DNA from: an uncultured Collinsella sp.
GTDB lineage: Bacteria; Actinomycetota; Coriobacteriia; Coriobacteriales; Coriobacteriaceae
Direction: 5' to 3'
NCBI GenBank assembly: GCA_900554595.1
Contig: USHZ01000106.1
Location: 1-7,097, forward strand
DNA length: 7,097 bases
Shown here: piece by piece, positions 1 to 5,697 of the stretch
Layout of the letters: each line of letters starts with the position of its first letter
Numbering within the stretch: position 1 is the stretch's first letter
Made by a program: the position numbers and the translations under genes
The notes under the pieces: generated by a model
Told to the model about the DNA's origin: nothing
The model's input: the letters and a program-made list of their open reading frames with translations, nothing else
Databases searched by the model: none

Positions 1-1265
1 ACGATTTTCACCAGCAGGTCTTCCGCTTTGACCGTACAAGCGACACCTGGAGCAATGATTACACGTACGGCTGGGGTTATTTCGCTGTCTTGTTGTGGAC
101 GGCCTTTAACTTTGTGGCCTTTTTTATCTTGGTTGGTCGGTCCTCGTCCTTTCGCATCCAGCGTTTCTCGGGCACGGCGGCGCTCGTACTGCTGGGTGGT
201 GCATTCTTTGCCATCTCGTATGCTCTGCGCGTGCCCTGGGCATGGAGGCTCAACTTTTCGCTCGTCTATTGCGTCCTGTGCGTGGTGGCGATGGAAATCT
301 GTCTCGATTGCGGTGTCATTCCGTCGTATCACGACATCGCCGGCATCTTCGATACCTTGCCGCTCGACCTCAAAGTTCTAACGCGCGATCTGCAGGAAGT
401 CTATGCCACACCGGTGTCGAAGCCAATGCCGGCGGGCGTGTGCGAAGAGCTTCGGGCCCAGGAACACGGGCATGCCCATGCCTTTGCCGTGGCGTCCGAT
501 CCCGATGTAATGTACCGTGCCTTTCCACTGCTGGGCGGATCGGCCCTGCTTGCCCAGGACGTCTCGGAGCTCAACGAGCTCAATCGCGAGCTGGCGCATC
601 GTCGCATGGAGCTGCAGCGTCAAAACGAGCTGCTCGCCGCCGACTACGACCTTAAGACGCACCTGGCAGATCAAGAGGCCGAGACCTTGCTGGTCCAAGA
701 CGTGGACCAGGCGCTTGCCCGCGCGCTCGAAGGGATGTACGACCTGCTGAGCTCGCTGCCGCCGTTGACCGACGAAGCGTCTTCACACGAGCGTTACCGC
801 ATGCTACAGCGCGCCAAGATGCTCGTCGCCTATTGCAAGCGCAAGGGGTCGCTCACGTTGGCACAGCACGGGGAGAGCGGTTTTGATCGCGACCGCATCC
901 AGCTCATTGCCAACGAGCTCGCAAGCGACCTGCGCACCATCGATGTCGATTGCGCCTCGATTATCGCCATACGGCGCCCGATGCACGCCAGTACGGTAAG
1001 CGCCCTGTACGACTGCGTGTATGACTTTGCATTTTTTGCCTACACCACCGACCATCCGGCGCTTATGTACCACTTGGGCGACCATGACCGATGCAGTGTC
1101 GAGCTGCGCGCCACGCTTTTTTCCAACGATGATGCAGATCTTTCGCAGACGCCCGCTGCGCAAGAGCTCGAAAGTGCGCTGCAAGGGCGCAACGTGGCAT
1201 ACCGCCTTGAGGGCGAGCCCGGCCAGCTGCGCATGATCGTTTTGATGCCGAGGGCGGGTGAGTGA
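1..1265 (+). CDS. Membrane sensor-kinase-like protein with degenerate catalytic domain (5' partial)
   Basis: The reading frame is open from base 3, so the true start lies outside the window and about 420 residues are visible. Hydrophobic stretches at visible residues about 24-45, 57-74 and 84-103 look like the last membrane helices of an N-terminal sensor region. A PAS-like segment follows (motif CGVIPSYHDIAGIF, about 103-116), then a long amphipathic helix or coiled coil (about 187-222) and a helical region where a kinase dimerisation domain would sit (about 230-282). I see no H-box histidine there. The C-terminal part aligns by eye with the ATPase of the next gene: SNDDAD (374-379) sits where that kinase has SNDGAP, but the G1 glycine is replaced and no glycine-rich G2 box follows. 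I infer a catalytically inactive partner or sensor, co-translated with the downstream kinase. The family has no name I can give with confidence, and an orphan membrane sensor is the alternative. Confidence 0.75.
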   Translation, partial: DFHQQVFRFDRTSDTWSNDYTYGWGYFAVLLWTAFNFVAFFILVGRSSSFRIQRFSGTAALVLLGGAFFAISYALRVPWAWRLNFSLVYCVLCVVAMEICLDCGVIPSYHDIAGIFDTLPLDLKVLTRDLQEVYATPVSKPMPAGVCEELRAQEHGHAHAFAVASDPDVMYRAFPLLGGSALLAQDVSELNELNRELAHRRMELQRQNELLAADYDLKTHLADQEAETLLVQDVDQALARALEGMYDLLSSLPPLTDEASSHERYRMLQRAKMLVAYCKRKGSLTLAQHGESGFDRDRIQLIANELASDLRTIDVDCASIIAIRRPMHASTVSALYDCVYDFAFFAYTTDHPALMYHLGDHDRCSVELRATLFSNDDADLSQTPAAQELESALQGRNVAYRLEGEPGQLRMIVLMPRAGE

Positions 1266-2761
1266 CGATGCAGATTTCGCTCATTCTTCCCCAAATCGTT
1301 GCGCTCGATGTTGTCTTTGCCCTGGCTGCGTGTCTGCAGATGATCCACGTCCCGCTCATCGCATCGCGCCGCTCGTCCTATAACCGTAAGGTGATTTGCG
1401 CCTACGAGGCGAGCCTTGTGCTTCACCTGATGATTTCGGCGCTCATCTTATTCGCGTCGTCTGGCTCGTATCTGGTGGCGCCGCTTGACGTTTGCGCCAG
1501 GGCAATGGGCGGAGTGCTGTGGCTCAATGCCGCGATCTTTGCCTATGGCGTGGTGCTTATGGTGCACTATCGTCGCCCCGTCATGCTGGCCGAGCTGCTG
1601 CTTGTTGTCGCCGTTACACCGCCGGTGGTTTTTGCCATGGGCTCGGCGTGGGCCGTTGTCCTTATCGCGGAGGGAGCGTTCTTCCTGTTCCGTTCCATCG
1701 CGGCACTCTTGATGGACGTCCGTAACCGCCAGGAGGATATCACCGCGTTCTCGACGATCGAAACCATCAACGTGATTCCCGTGGGCATCCTGTATTTGGA
1801 CCCGAGGGGCCGTCCGCTGCTCATGAACCGCTGCATGCGAAAAAACCTGGTGGAGCTTCATATGCCCACCGACCTAGGCGATATGAGCGGTACGTGGAAC
1901 GACCTGCGCAAACTCAGCATGCAAATGCCCGAAAGCAGCCAGAACCGCGTGCGCATTAATCTGGACCGCTTTGGTGAGGCGCGCGTTGTGGTCGAGGTTT
2001 CTCCCGCCGAGATTCGCTTGTTTGTGCACGACGACGTTATGGTTTCGGGCCGCCTCTTCGAGCGCATTATCGGCCTGGATGTAACAGAGTATGCGCATGC
2101 TCATAATCGCCTGACGCACGCCAACCGACTGCTCGAGCTTGCGGGCCAAGAACTTCAATCGCAGATCGAAGAGGTCAAAAAGGTTGCCGACAATGCTGCC
2201 TACCTGCGCATGCGCGCCCGTGTGCACGATGTGATTGGTCAGCGCCTGTCCATCCTCCATCGTTATCTGGAGGAGGGGCGCCTGGATGACGAGTCGCTCG
2301 AGCAGATCGATCCGCTGCTGCGCTCGATTGCCGCCGACTTGCATAGCGGCGGCGACACCGAACCGGCAGAGCAACTGGGCGATATCGTCCATGCCTTTGG
2401 CCTGGTGAGCGTACAGATCGATGTGGAGGGCGAGCTACCAAGCGACGCGCGTGTCGCCGCAGCCTTCTTGCAGATTATCCGCGAAGCCTCGACCAATGCC
2501 ACCAAGCATGCACAGGCCCATCAGGTCCATGTGCGCCTGTGGCAGGAGACGTCGGAAGACGGTGCTGTTGCGCGGATGACCGTTTCTAACGATGGCGCGC
2601 CTGCACCCGTATCGTATCGCGAGGGAACGGGTATCCCTGGTATGAGGCATGTCGCACAGAATCTGGGCGGCAGCCTGGAAGTCCACACCGCCCCGCCCTT
2701 TACGCTTGCAGTGTCCATCCCGCTCGCCTCCAACGCCACCGCTCAAAGGAGAAGCTCATGA
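1262..2761 (+). CDS. Membrane sensor histidine kinase, NarX/DesK (HisKA_3) type
   Basis: This is a two-component sensor kinase of 499 residues that should autophosphorylate on histidine and pass phosphate to the regulator encoded next. About five hydrophobic helices span residues 7-30, 48-66, 80-101, 108-126 and 128-150. A PAS-like domain follows (about 165-278; GILYLDPRGRPLLMN is typical), then a coiled coil (279-312). The H-box is RARVHDVIGQRLS with H322 followed by D323, as in HisKA_3 kinases. The HATPase domain has its N-box at EASTN (E408, N412), G1 at NDG (443-445) and G2 at GTGIPGM (455-461), so all catalytic boxes are present. The GTG start overlaps the previous stop as GTGA, with a GAGGG ribosome site 7 bases upstream; ATG at 1268 is an alternative start giving 497 residues. 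The signal is unknown; the sensing part is mostly membrane-embedded with no large extracellular domain. Confidence 0.92.
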   Translation: MTMQISLILPQIVALDVVFALAACLQMIHVPLIASRRSSYNRKVICAYEASLVLHLMISALILFASSGSYLVAPLDVCARAMGGVLWLNAAIFAYGVVLMVHYRRPVMLAELLLVVAVTPPVVFAMGSAWAVVLIAEGAFFLFRSIAALLMDVRNRQEDITAFSTIETINVIPVGILYLDPRGRPLLMNRCMRKNLVELHMPTDLGDMSGTWNDLRKLSMQMPESSQNRVRINLDRFGEARVVVEVSPAEIRLFVHDDVMVSGRLFERIIGLDVTEYAHAHNRLTHANRLLELAGQELQSQIEEVKKVADNAAYLRMRARVHDVIGQRLSILHRYLEEGRLDDESLEQIDPLLRSIAADLHSGGDTEPAEQLGDIVHAFGLVSVQIDVEGELPSDARVAAAFLQIIREASTNATKHAQAHQVHVRLWQETSEDGAVARMTVSNDGAPAPVSYREGTGIPGMRHVAQNLGGSLEVHTAPPFTLAVSIPLASNATAQRRSS

Positions 2762-3378
2762 TTCGCGTGTTAATCGTCGAAGACCAGGCTATTCTGCGCG
2801 AGAGCCTGGCGCGCTCCGTTGGCGACCAGCCCGATATGACCGTTGTCGCCGCGATCGCCGATGCTTCCGAAGCCCTCGATGTCGTGCTCAAGGAGCGCCC
2901 AGACATGATACTGATGGACGTATGCACCGAGCATGATTCCAACGGCATCGTGGCGGCGGCGCGCATCAAGGAGCAGCTGCCCGAGTGTCGCATCATTATC
3001 ATGACCGGCATGCCCGAGATCACCTTTGTCGATCAGGCTCGCGAGGCGGGCGTCGATAGCTTTGTGTACAAGAACGTCGGCATCGACGAGCTGTTCGCCG
3101 TGATGCGCTCCACGCTGGCGGGCTACTGTACGTTTCCCAAGCCGCCCGAGAGTATTTTTTCGGGCACAGCAGCTCTCGACGATGTCGAGCTGTCGATTTT
3201 GCGCCTTGCCTGCGAGGGCAAAAGCCGTCGCGAGATCGCGGCAGAGCTGTTTATGAGCGAGGGCACCATCAAGCGTCGCATCTCGGAGATCCTGAGCAAG
3301 ACCGGCTACGACAACATCATGCGCCTGGCCGTGCATGCGGTGACCGAGGGCAGCATCGTTCCCAACATAGAGCGCTAG
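2758..3378 (+). CDS. NarL/LuxR-family DNA-binding response regulator
   Basis: This is a 206-residue cytoplasmic transcription factor, the normal length for the NarL family, and presumably the phosphorylation target of the kinase upstream. The receiver domain (1-120) has the acidic pair E8-D9, phospho-acceptor D54 in MDVCTEHDSNG, switch threonine T83 in IIMTG, and the conserved lysine K105 in VYKN. The LuxR-type helix-turn-helix lies at about 141-197, with EGKSRREIAAELFMSEGTIK carrying the turn and start of the recognition helix. The usual Met-Pro after the acceptor aspartate (DxxMPxxxG) is missing; a longer acidic loop TEHDSNG takes its place. The ATG overlaps the kinase stop as ATGA, and an AAAGGAG ribosome site (2745-2751) sits 6 bases upstream, so it may be translated independently as well as by coupling. 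Target genes cannot be read from this window; the operon itself is a common target in this family. Confidence 0.95.
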   Translation: MIRVLIVEDQAILRESLARSVGDQPDMTVVAAIADASEALDVVLKERPDMILMDVCTEHDSNGIVAAARIKEQLPECRIIIMTGMPEITFVDQAREAGVDSFVYKNVGIDELFAVMRSTLAGYCTFPKPPESIFSGTAALDDVELSILRLACEGKSRREIAAELFMSEGTIKRRISEILSKTGYDNIMRLAVHAVTEGSIVPNIER

Positions 3379-3383
3379 CGCTC
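3370..3383. repeat. 14-base perfect palindrome over the regulator stop codon
   Basis: GAGCGCTAGCGCTC reads the same on both strands and includes the TAG stop of the response regulator at 3376-3378. As RNA it cannot fold into a hairpin with a normal loop unless the central bases stay unpaired. It might extend the 3' structure ahead of the terminator or be chance in a GC-rich sequence. Confidence 0.4.
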
Positions 3384-3404
3384 GTTACGTATCGGCATAA
3401 AAGC

Positions 3405-3439
3405 GACGGGGTCGCAGGATCATTTCCTGCGGCCCCGTC
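3405..3439. terminator. Strong hairpin terminator between convergent operons
   Basis: Two 15-base arms (3405-3419 and 3425-3439) pair along their full length with a single T-G wobble and a 5-base loop TCATT. Four A residues lie just before the left arm (AAAA at 3399-3402), giving a run of U directly after the hairpin on minus-strand RNA. On the plus strand the hairpin is followed by TGGTGTG, which is a poor U-run. The element therefore fits best as the intrinsic terminator of the minus-strand lipoprotein transcript, and may act less efficiently, or with Rho, for the plus-strand signalling operon. Confidence 0.8.
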
Positions 3440-3446
3440 TGGTGTG

Positions 3447-3470
3447 CGCGGATGTGTCCGCCAATCCGCG
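3447..3470. other. Secondary hairpin in the convergent gap
   Basis: CGCGGAT (3447-3453) and ATCCGCG (3464-3470) form a perfect 7-bp stem with a 10-base loop. An overlapping alternative pairs GCGGA (3448-3452) with TCCGC (3457-3461) around a 4-base loop. It lies between the lipoprotein stop and the main terminator on the minus strand, so it could stabilise the 3' end of that mRNA. No U-run follows it on either strand, so it is not called a terminator. Confidence 0.35.
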
Positions 3471-3487
3471 GCTGTCGTGGTCTACCG

Positions 3488-4330
3488 CTACGCGATGGTT
3501 GCGCTGTAGGAGGCAACGTCCTCGTAGGAATCGGTCAGGTAGGCGTCGATGCCGATGGTCGTGTTGACCAGGTCGTCAAGGCTGTCAAGCTCGCCACTCG
3601 AGAACGTGAATTCCTCGGTGGCGTTGGTGCCGGGCATCAGGTGAGCCGAGAACCAGGGTTCCTTCATGGTGCCGTTGACGTTGGTTTTGCCGCTGGGGGC
3701 GTAGAAGGTCAGGTCCTTGTCGCTCTTGTTGGTGATGTTGACGACAAAGCCGATGTCGCCCCACTCGTCCTTGAACTTCTCGGTGATGGTAATGGTGCAC
3801 AGGTCGTCATCGGCGACGGTGACGGCGGGGGAGATTTCAATCTTCTGGACGTCGTCTTCTTCGACGGCCTCATCGATCTCCTCTTCCTTCTCGGCGTTCT
3901 CGCGATCCTTCTTTACCGTACCGGACAGATCCTTGTCGGACTTGGTGAAGATAAACTTGTCGCCGTCCACCTCCAGGACGAGCTTGTCATCCTTGAGCTT
4001 CAGATCGTGCGATTCATCTTCGGCAGTGACGGTTGCGGTGGTGGCGTCCTTGGCCTCCCACTTAAGGTCGACAACCTCAAGGAACAGGTCGAGGGTGCCC
4101 GTGCCGTCCTCATCGAGGATCAGGATGCAGTTGACGCCCCACTCTTCGAGCATATCCATGTACTCATCGGTGAGCTCTTCGCCATCCAAGGTTCCACCCG
4201 AGTACTGCCAGCTGCCGACGAAGTTGGCCTTGGGGTCTTTGCCGCCGCCGCTGCAGCCCGTCAGGGCAAAGGCGAGCGCCAGGACGCATGTCAGAAATGC
4301 GAGTACGGACTTTTTGAACGTTGTCTTCAT
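3488..4330 (-). CDS. Secreted lipoprotein with lipocalin-like domain and acidic linker
   Basis: This 280-residue protein is predicted to be exported and lipid-anchored on the outer face of the membrane. The signal peptide MKTTFKKSVLAFLTCVLALA runs into the lipobox LTGC, making C26 the lipidated residue, followed by a SGGGKD tether. Residues about 37-133 look like a small beta-barrel lipocalin-like domain: it opens with FVGSWQYSGG and LDGEEL and has a central LILDEDGTGTL strand-turn. A very charged linker (about 134-162, rich in E, D and K) leads to a second beta domain (about 163-280) with VVNITNKSDKDLTFY, a pattern seen in DUF4352-like extracytoplasmic domains. The frame is open upstream to 4567, but the ATG at 4330 is chosen because it has an ideal ribosome site and begins the signal peptide. 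The gene follows the SPFH gene by 80 bases and may share its transcript. The ligand is unknown. Confidence 0.88.
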   Translation of the reverse strand: MKTTFKKSVLAFLTCVLALAFALTGCSGGGKDPKANFVGSWQYSGGTLDGEELTDEYMDMLEEWGVNCILILDEDGTGTLDLFLEVVDLKWEAKDATTATVTAEDESHDLKLKDDKLVLEVDGDKFIFTKSDKDLSGTVKKDRENAEKEEEIDEAVEEDDVQKIEISPAVTVADDDLCTITITEKFKDEWGDIGFVVNITNKSDKDLTFYAPSGKTNVNGTMKEPWFSAHLMPGTNATEEFTFSSGELDSLDDLVNTTIGIDAYLTDSYEDVASYSATIA

Positions 4331-4335
4331 GGTGT

Positions 4336-4342
4336 CCTCCTT
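4336..4342 (-). promoter_or_regulatory. Ribosome binding site fixing the lipoprotein start
   Basis: The minus strand reads AAGGAGG here, a perfect Shine-Dalgarno core 5 bases before the ATG at 4330. It decides between this start and the longer open frame that runs back to 4567 through the SPFH gene. Confidence 0.85.
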
Positions 4343-4369
4343 CTTGTGTGAAAGCCCATAGAAGCAAAT

Positions 4370-4391
4370 GCGGGGGTGGCGGACCCCCCGC
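4370..4391 (-). terminator. GC-rich hairpin after the SPFH gene, possible terminator or attenuator
   Basis: On the plus strand GGGGGT (4372-4377) pairs with ACCCCC (4383-4388) around the loop GGCGG. Two further G-C pairs (4370-4371 with 4390-4391) extend the stem after a one-base bulge. It lies 20 bases past the SPFH stop codon. On minus-strand RNA only AUUUGCUUC follows, a weak U-run, so termination may be partial. Only about 27 bases separate it from the lipoprotein ribosome site, too few for a full promoter downstream of it. The lipoprotein is therefore either expressed by read-through or from a promoter overlapping the SPFH 3' end. Confidence 0.45.
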
Positions 4392-4410
4392 CAATTACCA
4401 GATAGAGGGG

Positions 4411-5649
4411 TTAGGGCCTGGGCGTTCCGCAGTTGCTGCAGAACTTGCCGCCGTTTTCGCTGCCGCAGTTGGGGCAGAACCACTTGGCCGGTGCTGGGGC
4501 GGGAGCGGGGCTTCCGCACTCGGGGCAGAACTTGCCGGTGTTGGTGGCGCCGCAGCTGCAGGTCCATGAGCCGGCTGCGGGGGCGGCGGGTGCCGGTGCG
4601 GGGGCGGGTGCCGGAGCCGGCTGCGGGGCGGCCTGCTGCTGTGCCTGGCCGGCGGCGAACAGCTGGCTGGCGTTCATGCCGCCCATGCCGCCTGCCATGC
4701 CCATGCCCATAAAGCCGGCCATCGCGCCGTTGGGGTTGGCCGCTGCCGCGCGCATAGCGTCGCTCTGGGCGCTGGCGATGTTGGCGGCCGCCATGGTGGG
4801 GTCGCGCATGACGGCGGCCTTCTGCAGGTCCTTGATCATCTGCTCGTCTTCTTGCGAGGCGGCGATGGAGTTGACGCCAAAGCTTACGATCTCGACGCCG
4901 CGCAGGTCGCGCCAGTCGGCCGAGAGGACTTCGTTGAGCGCGCGGGCGAGCTCGGTGGTGTGGCCGGGGATGGCACTGTAGCGGATGCCCATCTCCGAGA
5001 TCTTGGCAAAGGCGGGCTGCAGAGCGGTGAGCAGCTCGGACTTAAGCTGGCTGTCGATCTTGTCGCGCGTGTAGCTATCGGTCACGTTGCCGCACACGTT
5101 GGTGTAGAACAGCAGCGGGTTGGTGATGCGGTACGAGTACTCGCCGTTGCAGCGCACGGAGATGTCGACGTCCAGGCCGATGTTGTTGTCGACCACGCGG
5201 AAGGGCACGGGCGAGGCGGTGCCGTACTTGTTGCCGATGATCTCCTTGGTGTTGATGAAGTAGACGCGCTGGTCTTTACCCGCGTCGCCGCCAAAGGTAA
5301 AGCGGCTGCCGATATTGGCGAACGTCTCCTTGATGGAGTCTCCAAGGTTACCGCTAAAGACACTCGGCTCGCTGCCGGTGTCGAAGACGAACTCGCCAGG
5401 CTCCAGCGCGACCTCGATGATCTTGCCGTTTTGCACCACGAGCATGCCCTGGCCGTCGTTGACGGCGATGACGGAGCCGTTGGAGATGACGTTGTCCTCG
5501 CCGCGCGTGTTGGAGCTGCGGCCGCCGGTGCGCTTGCTGCCCTTGCAGGCCAAGACGTCAGCGGGCATCGATTCGCAATAGATAAATTCCTTCCACTGGT
5601 CGGCCATGACGCCGCCGGCAGCACCCAATCCAGCTTTCAAGAGTCCCAT
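4411..5649 (-). CDS. YdjI-like SPFH-domain protein with two C-terminal zinc ribbons
   Basis: This is a 412-residue protein of the SPFH (stomatin/prohibitin/flotillin) group often annotated as 'virion core protein' or YdjI. The N-terminus holds MADQWKEFIYCESMPADVLA (15-34), typical of the family. The SPFH fold covers about 55-265 and ends at GVEIVSFGVNSI. A helical stretch (266-305) follows, then a Met/Gly-rich patch (309-326), a Pro-Ala repeat linker (344-359), and two zinc ribbons: C364/C366/C375/C378 and C392/C395/C404/C407, separated by a second Pro-Ala repeat. No transmembrane helix is visible, so it is probably a cytoplasmic peripheral membrane scaffold that oligomerises. In B. subtilis, YdjI acts with YdjG and YdjH to hold PspA at the membrane; the YdjG-like gene is 48 bases upstream here. 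An AGGAAG ribosome site lies 6 bases before the ATG. The first ribbon is unusual in having CxC instead of CxxC. The role is inferred from family and context. Confidence 0.9.
   Translation of the reverse strand: MGLLKAGLGAAGGVMADQWKEFIYCESMPADVLACKGSKRTGGRSSNTRGEDNVISNGSVIAVNDGQGMLVVQNGKIIEVALEPGEFVFDTGSEPSVFSGNLGDSIKETFANIGSRFTFGGDAGKDQRVYFINTKEIIGNKYGTASPVPFRVVDNNIGLDVDISVRCNGEYSYRITNPLLFYTNVCGNVTDSYTRDKIDSQLKSELLTALQPAFAKISEMGIRYSAIPGHTTELARALNEVLSADWRDLRGVEIVSFGVNSIAASQEDEQMIKDLQKAAVMRDPTMAAANIASAQSDAMRAAAANPNGAMAGFMGMGMAGGMGGMNASQLFAAGQAQQQAAPQPAPAPAPAPAPAAPAAGSWTCSCGATNTGKFCPECGSPAPAPAPAKWFCPNCGSENGGKFCSNCGTPRP
4573..4620 (-). repeat. Pro-Ala repeat linker in the SPFH protein
   Basis: Alternating Pro and Ala codons (residues 344-359) form a GC-rich low-complexity tract. 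A shorter relative at 4486-4509 (PAPAPAPA) separates the two zinc ribbons. Such linkers are extended and flexible, so the ribbons are probably held away from the SPFH core. Length variation between strains would be expected here. Confidence 0.7.
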
Positions 5650-5697
5650 GGTGATCTTCCTTTCTCGTCAAAGGCCGGGTGGTATTGGTCAGGATGG

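Noticed and set aside
90..92. TTG at base 90 as the start of the first gene.
   Set aside because: The frame is open upstream to base 3 and the upstream residues (YGWGYFAVL) continue a membrane helix, so the gene is simply cut by the window edge.
2770..3336. A 188-codon minus-strand open frame inside the response regulator.
   Set aside because: It lies entirely antisense to a textbook NarL-family gene and shows no domain of its own.
3452..4351. A 299-codon plus-strand open frame opposite the lipoprotein.
   Set aside because: It starts inside the convergent terminator region, has no good ribosome site that I can see, and mirrors the codon pattern of the lipoprotein, whose signal peptide and lipobox are clear.
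4343..4410. A sigma-70-type promoter for the lipoprotein (TTGGCG with TTCTATGG).
   Set aside because: The two boxes are about 28 bases apart, far from the usual 16-18, and the first box is part of the hairpin. No convincing promoter was found.
4331..4567. N-terminal extension of the lipoprotein frame by 79 codons.
   Set aside because: The extension overlaps the zinc-ribbon end of the SPFH gene, gives an Arg/Gln-rich non-protein-like sequence and would bury the signal peptide. The AAGGAGG site fixes the start at 4330.
4486..4620. GC-rich repetitive DNA that could be a tandem repeat or mobile-element end.
   Set aside because: The repetition follows Pro-Ala codons in frame within a linker, with no flanking inverted repeats or target duplications.
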